This document shows positions 53,065 to 61,233 of a DNA stretch of 64,000 bases, one piece after another (the stretch's first letter is position 1; every line of letters starts with the position of its first letter). The DNA is from Lewinellaceae bacterium (lineage in GTDB: Bacteria; Bacteroidota; Bacteroidia; Chitinophagales; Saprospiraceae). A model generated the notes under the pieces. That model was not told the origin of the DNA, made no database searches, and was given only the letters and a program-made list of their open reading frames with translations. The position numbers and the translations under genes were made by a program. Where the stretch lies: positions 558,001 through 622,000 of the forward strand of contig JACJYK010000003.1 in assembly GCA_020636135.1 (NCBI GenBank), read 5' to 3'.

Positions 53065-56000
53065 GTACTCAAAGCATCGGCAAACTCGAACGTGCCACCC
53101 AGAATCGGGTATTAAAACTGTTCCAGCAAGAGTTGGGCTACGACTATCTGGGTGACTGGGTGGATGAAACTCGGACCATCCCCGTCGAGGAGGACCTGCT
53201 ATACAATTACCTGGTCAATATCAAAGGGTACTCTGAAACCCTCGCCAACAAAGCAATCGAGAAGTTTGACCGAGCGGTCTCCACTATTGGTGTCGGTCTA
53301 TATGAGGCCAACAAGGAGGTGTATAAACTACTTCGCTATGGTGTCAATGTCCGGGAAGAACTTGGAGAAGCCAAGGAAAATGTCTTCCTGATCGATTGGG
53401 AGAACCCGTTGAATAATGAATTCGGAGTAGCTGAAGAAGTCACTTTTCACGGCAAGCACAATAAGCGACCTGATGTCGTCATCTATGTCAATGGGATTGC
53501 CTTGGGAGTCCTTGAGTTGAAGCGATCAAAAGTATCGGTATCCGAGGGTATACGACAGAACCTGGACAACCAGAAGAAGGATTTCATCCCGAAATTCTTC
53601 ACCACCATACAATTGGTCATGGCGGGCAGCGATGCACAAGGGTTACGCTATGGTACCATCGGAACCACCGAAAAGTACTACCTCAAGTGGAAAGAAGAGT
53701 CAGATCGTTCATACGATTATTCACTAGACAAACATCTTGCCCAAATTTGCCAAAAAGAGCGATTCTTAGAGCTGATCCATGATTTTGTGGTGTTCGACAA
53801 GGGCATCAAAAAAATCTGCCGTCCCAACCAATATTTTGGTATCAAAGCCGCTCAAGAGCGAGTCAGTCACCGAGAGGGAGGTATCCTTTGGCACACCCAA
53901 GGTTCTGGCAAGAGTCTGACCATGGTTTGGCTCACCAAATGGATACGTGAGCATGTCAAAGATAGCCGTGTACTGATCATCACCGATCGGGAGGAATTGG
54001 ATGAACAAATCGAGAAGACGTTTCTAGGTGTTGATGAGCATATTTACCGTACCAAGAGTGGTAGAGACCTGCTCAATACGCTGAATGAAAAGAAACCGTG
54101 GCTGATCTGTAGTCTGGTCCACAAATTTGGGAGACGATCTGATGATTCGGACTATGAAAACTATGTTAAAGACATACGTTCCAGTTTACCTACTAACTTC
54201 CAAGCCAAAGGTGATATCTATGTCTTTGTAGATGAGTGTCACCGCACACAGTCTGGTATCCTGCATGATGCGATGAAAGAAATCTTACCAGATGCGTTGT
54301 TTATTGGGTTTACGGGGACACCGCTTCTAAAGAAAGACAAAGCCAAGTCAATCGAAATCTTCGGAAGCTACATTGGCAGGCCCTATAAATTTGACGAAGC
54401 AGTCGAAGATGGAGTAGTCCTGGACCTCCTTTACGAAGCACGTGATGTGGAACAGTTCGTGACCGATCAGCAAGGCATCGACGATTGGTTTGAAGCAGAG
54501 ACTAAAGGACTGACCGATGTAGCAAAAGTAGAGCTCAAGAAGCGATGGGGCAAAATGCAGGAAGTACTTGGATCAAAAGCCCGATTGGAAAAAATCGTCT
54601 ACGATATCATCCGGGATTTCAAGGTCAAACCCCGGTTGTCTACTGGTGAAGGTAATGCGATGCTGGTTTCCAGCAGTGTCTACCAGGCCTGCCGGTACTA
54701 TGAATTATTCCAAAGTGTTGGATTTAAAGAATGTGCGATTATTACCTCCTACGAGCCACATCATGGTGACATTAAAGGGGAAGAGACTGGTGAAGGAAAT
54801 CCTACAGAAGCGCTGAAAAAATACGAAGTCTACCAGCAAATGCTTGGCAATCGATCGGTGGAGGAATTTGAGAAAGAAGCCAAGTCGAAGTTCATCAATG
54901 AACCAGGCAAGATGAAGTTGCTGATCGTGGTAGACAAACTGCTCACGGGTTTTGATGCACCATCAGCCACCTACCTCTACATTGACAAGTCCATGCAAGA
55001 TCATGGCTTATTCCAGGCTATCTGTCGGGTCAATCGGGTGGATACGGAGAGCAAGACCTATGGATATATCATTGACTATAAGGACTTGTTCATGAGCCTC
55101 GAACGGTCGATCAATGATTATACCTCAGCGGCGTTCGAACAATACGATGGAGAAGATATCAAAGGGCTGTTGGCAGATCGATATGAAGTATCTAGGAACA
55201 ATCTGGAGAATGCCTTAGAAGCAGTAATTGCTATCTGTGAACCGGTCTATCCACCGAAAGAAGAACCACAGTTTATTGGATACTTCTGTGGCGATCCTGA
55301 GGATTCGGAAGCTATCATTGCAACAGAAGAAAGAAGGGTGGCTCTGTACAAAGCCGTGGTAAAGCTTATTCGAGCCTACACCGAGATTGCCAATGAAATG
55401 CACAAAGTTGGTTATTACCAGGAAGAAGCAGAGAAGATCAAACGGCAGGTAAAGTTTTACACAGACCTACGAGAAACCATCAAAAGAGCAAGTGGAGACT
55501 GGGTTGATCTGAAAGCATATGAGGGTGGTATGCGCCAGTTGATGGATATGTATCTCGATGCCAAATCCAGCCGGAAAATCTCCTACTTCGAAAATGATTC
55601 GCTGGTCGATCTCATCTCGAATGTATCAGAACCATTGGCAGAATATGGTAGTAAGAGTCCGAAAGAAGTAATAGCGGAGACCATTGAGAACAATGTCAGG
55701 AGGGTGATCATCGAAGAGCGACAGACCAATCCGAAGTACTTCGAGAGAATGTCGCAATTACTGAATGAGTTGATCCGTCAGCGCAAAGAAAAGGCGATTG
55801 CTTACGAAATGTATCTGGAAAAGATCAAGGAGCTGGCTGAGAAAATAAGTAAGCCCTCGGAAACCACTTCCTATCCACATACACTTAAGACCAATGCCAC
55901 CAGAGCATTGTTTGACAATCTAGGTCAGAACGAAAGTATGGCTATTGGGGTGGATGCTGTCATCCAGGCGACAAAGCTCGATGGGTGGCGTGATGGAGGT

Positions 56001-56108
56001 ATCAAAGAAAGGAAGCTCAAGCTAGCGGTACTTGCAGTGCTACCAGAAAAGGATAAACTACGGATCGACGAGATCATGGACATTATAAAAGCTCAGCGTG
56101 ATTACTAG
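53061..56108 (+). CDS. hsdR: Type I restriction-modification system endonuclease/translocase subunit
   Basis: A 1015-residue motor-nuclease. N-terminal PD-(D/E)xK nuclease (DVVIYVNGIALGVLELKRSK, Asp and ELK near 141-157), SF2 motor with Walker A HTQGSGKSLTMVW (near 275-287), Walker B-type DECHRTQSG and the C-terminal motor half LLIVVDKLLTGFDAPSATYLY. It cleaves unmethylated DNA after translocation. The GTG at 53061 overlaps the hsdS stop by 4 bp (GTGA), coupling translation. Full length, no frameshifts. Confidence 0.95.
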   Translation: MSTQSIGKLERATQNRVLKLFQQELGYDYLGDWVDETRTIPVEEDLLYNYLVNIKGYSETLANKAIEKFDRAVSTIGVGLYEANKEVYKLLRYGVNVREELGEAKENVFLIDWENPLNNEFGVAEEVTFHGKHNKRPDVVIYVNGIALGVLELKRSKVSVSEGIRQNLDNQKKDFIPKFFTTIQLVMAGSDAQGLRYGTIGTTEKYYLKWKEESDRSYDYSLDKHLAQICQKERFLELIHDFVVFDKGIKKICRPNQYFGIKAAQERVSHREGGILWHTQGSGKSLTMVWLTKWIREHVKDSRVLIITDREELDEQIEKTFLGVDEHIYRTKSGRDLLNTLNEKKPWLICSLVHKFGRRSDDSDYENYVKDIRSSLPTNFQAKGDIYVFVDECHRTQSGILHDAMKEILPDALFIGFTGTPLLKKDKAKSIEIFGSYIGRPYKFDEAVEDGVVLDLLYEARDVEQFVTDQQGIDDWFEAETKGLTDVAKVELKKRWGKMQEVLGSKARLEKIVYDIIRDFKVKPRLSTGEGNAMLVSSSVYQACRYYELFQSVGFKECAIITSYEPHHGDIKGEETGEGNPTEALKKYEVYQQMLGNRSVEEFEKEAKSKFINEPGKMKLLIVVDKLLTGFDAPSATYLYIDKSMQDHGLFQAICRVNRVDTESKTYGYIIDYKDLFMSLERSINDYTSAAFEQYDGEDIKGLLADRYEVSRNNLENALEAVIAICEPVYPPKEEPQFIGYFCGDPEDSEAIIATEERRVALYKAVVKLIRAYTEIANEMHKVGYYQEEAEKIKRQVKFYTDLRETIKRASGDWVDLKAYEGGMRQLMDMYLDAKSSRKISYFENDSLVDLISNVSEPLAEYGSKSPKEVIAETIENNVRRVIIEERQTNPKYFERMSQLLNELIRQRKEKAIAYEMYLEKIKELAEKISKPSETTSYPHTLKTNATRALFDNLGQNESMAIGVDAVIQATKLDGWRDGGIKERKLKLAVLAVLPEKDKLRIDEIMDIIKAQRDY

Positions 56109-56118
56109 GGAGCAGATC

Positions 56119-56823
56119 ATGATTGGCAATGTGGAGATTGATGTCGTGCGCAAGGACATCAAAAACATGCATTTGGCGGTATATCCACCAAATGGTCGCA
56201 TTCGTCTTGCTGCTCCTATTAAGACCGATCATGAAGTCGTCCGGCTCTTCGCTATCTCCAAGCTGGGATGGATCAAGAAGCATGTCAAATCCTTCCAGGA
56301 TCAACGACGGGAAACACCAAGAAGCTATGTTTCAGGAGAGAGCCATTATTATCAGGGCAAACGTTATTTGCTGGAGGTCATTGAGCGTAAGGGCATCAAT
56401 AAGATAGAACTGAGCGGTAACAAGAAGATCAAGATGTATGTGCGTCCTGGGACAACAGAATCCATCCGTGCTCAAGTGATGAAAGAATGGTATCGCAAGC
56501 AGCTCAAGGCTCAGATTCCAGAACTGCTGGAGAAGTGGGAGAAGATCATCGGCGTCACATCCAATGACTGGGGAGTAAAGCAAATGCGCACAAAGTGGGG
56601 AGCCTGCAATTCCGATGTCAAGCGTATCTGGTTGAATCTGGAACTGGCCAAGAAACCACCAATCTGTCTGGAATACATCATCGTCCACGAGCTAGTGCAC
56701 CTATTGGAACGTCATCATAACAACCGTTTCGGGGCGTATATGGACAAATTTATGCCCAAGTGGAGATTGTATCGGGACCAGCTCAACGAGTTGCCTGTAG
56801 CGCATGGGGATTGGGGATATTGA
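56119..56823 (+). CDS. YgjP-like zinc metallopeptidase (M48/DUF45) linked to the RM operon
   Basis: About 234 residues from the ATG at 56119, which has AGGGAG seven bases upstream; a GTG at 56098 inside hsdR is possible but less likely. The zinc site is IIVHELVHLLERHHNNRFG (HExxH with a downstream His), plus an N-terminal DUF45 region and RTKWGACNSD. Such YgjP-like proteins often sit next to type I RM genes but their role there is not established. The gene starts 10 bp after hsdR and is probably co-translated. An IS982 element is inserted just after its stop. Confidence 0.85.
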   Translation: MIGNVEIDVVRKDIKNMHLAVYPPNGRIRLAAPIKTDHEVVRLFAISKLGWIKKHVKSFQDQRRETPRSYVSGESHYYQGKRYLLEVIERKGINKIELSGNKKIKMYVRPGTTESIRAQVMKEWYRKQLKAQIPELLEKWEKIIGVTSNDWGVKQMRTKWGACNSDVKRIWLNLELAKKPPICLEYIIVHELVHLLERHHNNRFGAYMDKFMPKWRLYRDQLNELPVAHGDWGY

Positions 56824-56838
56824 TGAAAACTTTAAGTT

Positions 56839-56844
56839 ATGAAT
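56839..56844. repeat. Target-site duplication, left copy (ATGAAT)
   Basis: ATGAAT immediately left of the IS inverted repeat; the same six bases are at 57877-57882. Confidence 0.85.
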
Positions 56845-57876
56845 AACGCGTTGAGTGGTTAAGCTGCCAAAGCATGTTTGGTTTGGTTTATAGGACGGTT
56901 GTTTAAATAATTCCAGTATTGCTTAAAAGTTTTGGCTGCAACTTTCGTAATAATCCTGATTTCAAAACCATCAAATCTTTTGGCATAATTCTGTCTGATG
57001 GCGTATTCATCACAGTATTGAGAAAAGACCACTTCTATTGTTTTACGCTTTAATTTAAGGATTGGATTGTAAGCTTGATAGTCCTTTTGATTTCTTCGAT
57101 ACGGCACATGAACTTTAAGTCCGGTCTCTTCGAATAATCGTAATTGTGTGGAGTGTCCAATATATGCTCGATCTCCCAATAATTCTCGTCGATAAAGATG
57201 CTCATCGTCCATGGATATCTCTTTTAAAAAAGCATTGTCGTGGACGTTTGCAGAGGTGACTAAAAGATCTCTATATACACCTGATTCTGTGGTAATTAAA
57301 TGGATTTTATAGCCAATAAAGTAACCACCCATAATCGCGTTGTAACCCTTATTGGCCAGTACCTCGTCCATTTCCGGTCTCCGGCAAGCTTTAGAAAACT
57401 TCTCCCGTATAATCTTGCAGGTAGGAACTGGGATGGAGTCTATAATAAAGGAATCATTATCGTTAACTAATGGTAATGCAAGGCGCTCCGTACATACCAA
57501 AAAGATATATCGAAGGGCCTTCTTTCTGCGGTTATACGAGGTGCGATGTACAAGGTTTGGAAATAGGAAAGGGTAGTCTTTTTGGATCTTGGACCAGAGA
57601 AGATTTTCAGAGGTTATCTGCAAGCTCTCGGCGGCCAAAGTCAGGCTTATTATCTCCAGATCTGACATGGATGGGGCATTGGGATAGTATCGATGGTTGC
57701 CGTCAGAATCAAAACAATCTTTGGCTACTGTCTTTAGAGTCCTGCGGATTTTTGTGTAAATTGACTTGAGATCATGCATATCAGTAGTTTTAAGATTTGT
57801 CGTTATTTCTTTAAAATACTGATTTTCAAACAAATGCATGATCTTTTTTATTAATATTTCAACCACTCAACGCGTT
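56845..57876 (-). mobile_element. Intact IS982-family insertion sequence (1032 bp)
   Basis: 16-bp perfect terminal inverted repeats: AACGCGTTGAGTGGTT at 56845-56860 and its complement at 57861-57876. Flanked by 6-bp ATGAAT direct repeats (56839-56844 and 57877-57882). It carries one transposase gene on the minus strand, with an intact frame. The insertion lies 15 bp past the metallopeptidase stop and splits the intergenic gap to the RT module. Perfect repeats and duplication suggest a recent insertion. Confidence 0.93.
56859..57839 (-). CDS. IS982-family transposase
   Basis: About 326 residues from an ATG at 57839. A GTG at 57866 inside the IR and an ATG at 57779 are alternatives; the latter gives the usual 300-residue length. 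The DDE transposase domain has FIIDSIPVPTCK (first Asp), GYKIHLITTESGVYRD, the second Asp in LGDRAYIG and the Glu in KRKTIEVVFSQ, the IS982 pattern. The stop codon lies inside the left inverted repeat, which is normal for compact ISs. Appears functional. Confidence 0.93.
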   Translation of the reverse strand: MHLFENQYFKEITTNLKTTDMHDLKSIYTKIRRTLKTVAKDCFDSDGNHRYYPNAPSMSDLEIISLTLAAESLQITSENLLWSKIQKDYPFLFPNLVHRTSYNRRKKALRYIFLVCTERLALPLVNDNDSFIIDSIPVPTCKIIREKFSKACRRPEMDEVLANKGYNAIMGGYFIGYKIHLITTESGVYRDLLVTSANVHDNAFLKEISMDDEHLYRRELLGDRAYIGHSTQLRLFEETGLKVHVPYRRNQKDYQAYNPILKLKRKTIEVVFSQYCDEYAIRQNYAKRFDGFEIRIITKVAAKTFKQYWNYLNNRPINQTKHALAA

Positions 57877-57882
57877 ATGAAT
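57877..57882. repeat. Target-site duplication, right copy (ATGAAT)
   Basis: Same six bases as 56839-56844, directly after the right inverted repeat. Confidence 0.85.
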
Positions 57883-58149
57883 AATGCCAAAGATCTTTTC
57901 ATTTCAGAAAAAACGAAATATTGGTGCTGTACAAAAAAGTAGTTGAAGTGCAACAATCAGGGGATATAGTTTTTGTTGACAATATAATCTTTAGAGCTAC
58001 AGGTTCGTCCAAAACATAAATACACCTCAGCGGAATAGTGTATTTAACTAAGATTTGTTCTTATTTCAACTTCGTTCATATCTTTAAGGGTAAGGTTGTA
58101 AATTAATATAATTGAATATTTATGATCTCTTTATTGTAATTAATACCTT
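57883..58149. other. Leader region of the RT-HEPN module
   Basis: 267 bp of strongly AT-rich sequence between the IS and the RT start. I saw no defended promoter or stable hairpin. Some RT defence systems use an upstream non-coding RNA, so this is where one might lie, but I claim none. Confidence 0.35.
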
Positions 58150-59796
58150 ATGGTAGACAACGATTTACAATTTGAAAAATGTTTTGCCCCCAAGGCAATG
58201 ATGCTCTCTTGGGAAAGGGCTAACATAAGTATAGGCAGTGATGCAAAGGATTACTTTGGTATAAGTATTTATCAATCAAACATAAAGAAAAGGTTAGATC
58301 AATTGTCAGAGCGAATTTTGAATGGTAAGTATCAGCCACTTAGGCCATTCAAATACTTTGAACCTAAGAGTACCGGTACCCAGCGAACAAAGACAGTGTT
58401 GAATATCGAAGATGCCCTTGTTTATCAAGCGATAGGAAATCATATTGCTGAATTACTATATCAGGAATTAGAGGAAACTCGTCAATCCGTTTTCGGTAGT
58501 GTTTTAAATGCAAATGTAAAAAATGGGGTCAAATTACTAGATGAGGAAACCGAAGATTATTATTTTTTTGAATACTATGTTAATCTCTACAATAGGTTTA
58601 TCGACAGTATTGAAGCAACAGTTAAGATCAAATCTATTACCCACATATTAGAAACAGACATTACAGGTTTTTTCGATGCAATTCCGCATTCAGTATTAAT
58701 CCTTGAATTAAAAAAGCGAGGAGTGAGTAAACCAATATTGGATTTACTTGCAATATGTCTCAACGTGTGGTCTGGAACAAGAGATGAGATCACTCCTGGT
58801 GTAGGCATACCGCAAGGGCCAGCAGCATCATATCTATTTGCTAATATCCTTTTAGATAGACTGGATCGGTTTGTAATCAAAACCGGTGTTTATTATTACC
58901 GTTTCATGGACGATATTCGGATTTATGGCAAATCAAATAATGAACTCCTATCTATACTTGTAGGAGTTGACCGATGTCTAAAAGGAATGTCTCTAAGTCT
59001 AAATGCTCAAAAAACTTCAATAAAATCCATTGATGACCTTGACAAGGAAAAAGATCAAATATTGGACTCATCCACTTTTGAAATCGAACTTGATGCATTA
59101 GACTTTGATCCCGAAACTAAGGAGCAAATAAAATCCGATCCTATTGGTGGAGATTCCGAAATAAAAATCATCGATAACATTTATGCTACTAAGCTTTATC
59201 AATTGTTAATCGGTAAGGCTGAAAATAATATTGGCGATTTAGTTTATGGGGAGGATAATGATGACCTATTAAGACCTACAAAAGTTAGGGAATTTCTTAC
59301 ACTTGCTCATGATTGGCGAAAACTGGCGCGAGCATTATCTGGAAATAGCGATTGGAAACCAGATCATTCTTTCATTCCTGTTTGGCTTAATTCCATCCCC
59401 AAATTTTATTGGAAATCAAATCATATTGTATGGAATCTGAGGTATTATAGCCTTGATGGATACTATGAAAAAATCAATGAGCTAATAGATCACTTCAACG
59501 ACTATGAGTGGATTCAATATCAATTACTTCAACTTATTGGAGAGTTAGTGCTTGATGACAAAGAAAAACAACTTGAATGTATTCGCAAAATAAATGTAAC
59601 AAGCAGTCCGCTTGTTAGATTGGGCTACTATAAAGTTATGCTCCATACAATCAAGACTGATTCAAAGCTATTTGAAACATTAGCTATCAGCCTAAAAGCT
59701 GAAGAGAATGAATTCGTGAAAAATTCAGTAATGAATGCAATACATTTGAATTTTAGCAAAATCAGTCTTGATATACTTAATAATTGGTTCCGCTAA
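58150..59796 (+). CDS. Reverse transcriptase with C-terminal helical repeats (AbiA-like candidate)
   Basis: A 548-residue protein. The RT fold (about 40-330) has motif A HILETDITGFFDAIP (Asp170), motif B GIPQGPAASYLFAN (Gln222-Gly223), motif C RFMDDIRIYG (Asp254-Asp255) and a motif D-like LNAQKTSIKSI. It is not a DGR enzyme, which would have SQ in motif B, and no maturase or endonuclease domain is present. The C-terminal third looks all-helical, repeat-like. The coding sequence is AT-rich compared with the core. Its stop codon overlaps the start of a HEPN-like gene (TAATG), so the pair acts as a unit; abortive-infection RTs of the AbiA type carry RT, helical repeat and HEPN in one chain. Confidence 0.85.
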   Translation: MVDNDLQFEKCFAPKAMMLSWERANISIGSDAKDYFGISIYQSNIKKRLDQLSERILNGKYQPLRPFKYFEPKSTGTQRTKTVLNIEDALVYQAIGNHIAELLYQELEETRQSVFGSVLNANVKNGVKLLDEETEDYYFFEYYVNLYNRFIDSIEATVKIKSITHILETDITGFFDAIPHSVLILELKKRGVSKPILDLLAICLNVWSGTRDEITPGVGIPQGPAASYLFANILLDRLDRFVIKTGVYYYRFMDDIRIYGKSNNELLSILVGVDRCLKGMSLSLNAQKTSIKSIDDLDKEKDQILDSSTFEIELDALDFDPETKEQIKSDPIGGDSEIKIIDNIYATKLYQLLIGKAENNIGDLVYGEDNDDLLRPTKVREFLTLAHDWRKLARALSGNSDWKPDHSFIPVWLNSIPKFYWKSNHIVWNLRYYSLDGYYEKINELIDHFNDYEWIQYQLLQLIGELVLDDKEKQLECIRKINVTSSPLVRLGYYKVMLHTIKTDSKLFETLAISLKAEENEFVKNSVMNAIHLNFSKISLDILNNWFR

Positions 59797-60437
59797 TGAG
59801 CTATTTAGATACATTGGAAGAAATCAAAGGTATTGTCGAGAGGACGGAAGAGTTTAATTATGCTCAACGCATTCTCCTTTTGGATATACTGGGAGAAAAA
59901 ATCCAAGTGGAAAATATGTCAGATGATAAATTTGTGGCCTACTATGAAGATGTTACAAAGTCTGAGCTAAACTTTAATTTTAAAGACACCTTAGGAGAAG
60001 CTCCCTATAATTCTGCATCTGCTGCTGCAGCAAATTGTTTTTCTGTTGTTGACAGGTTTGATAATCTAAGGTCAGATCATTCCTTATACCCATGGTTGAC
60101 GAATGCTATTAAATTTACGGATGAGATAGTACTGCATTATATTCAAGAAGTTTGTGGAGAGGCGGTGACAAATCACCCTGATCATGGGATAGAAAGGTCG
60201 CGCTATATTCAAATCAATAGTAAGGTATATTCTGCACAAGTCGCTGGTAATAATATGAATATTTTGTTTGATGAGCGCAATAAACTTGAGCATAGGACTA
60301 AAAGAGATCAAGTAAGCGGAAGGCAAATTATAATCGTTCCAGACTATACGAAAACTAAAAAGAAAATAGAGAAGCTTTATCCCAAAGCACTTCTCTCATT
60401 TTTGAAAGCATATACAGAATTCTATGGTATAGCTTGA
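59796..60437 (+). CDS. HEPN-like partner of the reverse transcriptase
   Basis: 213 residues starting at the ATG that overlaps the RT stop (TAATG). No family is certain, but the helix near the C-terminus reads DERNKLEHRT with R161-x4-H166, the R-x4-6-H catalytic motif of HEPN RNases, followed by a basic KRD segment. A long helical N-terminus and AT-rich composition match the RT gene. I infer an RNA-cleaving effector or a regulatory partner. No other partner gene is linked on this side. The next gene converges, 28 bp away. Confidence 0.65.
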   Translation: MSYLDTLEEIKGIVERTEEFNYAQRILLLDILGEKIQVENMSDDKFVAYYEDVTKSELNFNFKDTLGEAPYNSASAAAANCFSVVDRFDNLRSDHSLYPWLTNAIKFTDEIVLHYIQEVCGEAVTNHPDHGIERSRYIQINSKVYSAQVAGNNMNILFDERNKLEHRTKRDQVSGRQIIIVPDYTKTKKKIEKLYPKALLSFLKAYTEFYGIA

Positions 60438-60465
60438 TACACCGGAATTAACTGAGTTGTAGTAT

Positions 60466-61191
60466 CTATGATATCCGGGCCACCACAGCCGTGTTATTAT
60501 CGCTCGAATGTTCGGTACAATGTTTTTTAATCTCACAAATGATCTTCCAGGTATCCGCCATTCTGCTGACCAGGGTGGAAAGTCCCTCGTTCGTCCATGA
60601 CTCCAATACACCATCGCTACATACCATAATAATGTCCCCATTATCAACTGACTTAAGTTGAGTAACGGATGCTTTCACCTGGTGATCTTTCTTCCCTTGC
60701 AAAATCCGGGTAATAACATTGCGTTTTGGGTGATCGGTAGCCTGCTCTGGTGTGATTATGCCAGCATCAATAAGTTCTTGAACAAAGGAGTGGTCTTTGC
60801 TCACCCATTTTATAGTCCCATCTGCTGCAAAATGATAAATCCGGCTGTCTCCAATATGTATGGCATAGATTTGATCTTCAACCTGGACTACCATGGCCAG
60901 GGTAGCTCCCAGCCCGTGGGACTCAGGATTTTCTCTGACCTGCTCCCATAAAGTCTGCAAGATAGCAGAAGTTAGGTTTTGAGCCCATGCCGGGATGTCA
61001 TGCCCACCAGGAGGATTGTTTGTCAAGAAGGATTTTGTGACACTGCTTACGATTTCAGAAGCTTTATCCCCTTTAGCCAATCCACCGACACCGTCTGATA
61101 CCAATAGATAATTTAAGCCACAGGACCAATGATCTTCCTGGAAGTCCCTTTTACCTTGATGGGTGTAGTAGGATATTGAGGTTAGTTGCAT
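60466..61191 (-). CDS. PP2C-family protein serine/threonine phosphatase
   Basis: A 241-residue single-domain PPM phosphatase. Conserved acidic metal sites: REDHW-like DFQEDHWSC near residue 20, LLVSDGVGGLAKGD (31-44), IHIGDSRIYHF (110-120), VCSDGVLE near 197 and SDNNTAVVARI at the end. It would reverse phosphorylation by the kinase encoded just upstream (42-bp gap, same strand), so the two form a signalling pair. No membrane segment. Confidence 0.93.
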   Translation of the reverse strand: MQLTSISYYTHQGKRDFQEDHWSCGLNYLLVSDGVGGLAKGDKASEIVSSVTKSFLTNNPPGGHDIPAWAQNLTSAILQTLWEQVRENPESHGLGATLAMVVQVEDQIYAIHIGDSRIYHFAADGTIKWVSKDHSFVQELIDAGIITPEQATDHPKRNVITRILQGKKDHQVKASVTQLKSVDNGDIIMVCSDGVLESWTNEGLSTLVSRMADTWKIICEIKKHCTEHSSDNNTAVVARIS

Positions 61192-61233
61192 TATCTAAAT
61201 ATTTCTTCTGTAAAAGAATAAAAGCGCCATAGC

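Noticed and set aside
58150..59796. Diversity-generating retroelement reverse transcriptase
   Set aside because: Motif B reads IPQGPAAS, not the SQ form of DGR RTs, the protein is too long, and no template repeat is seen.
58150..59796. Group II intron or retron reverse transcriptase
   Set aside because: No maturase or HNH domain, no intron domain V/VI or retron msr-msd structure seen nearby, and the C-terminus is helical repeat-like.
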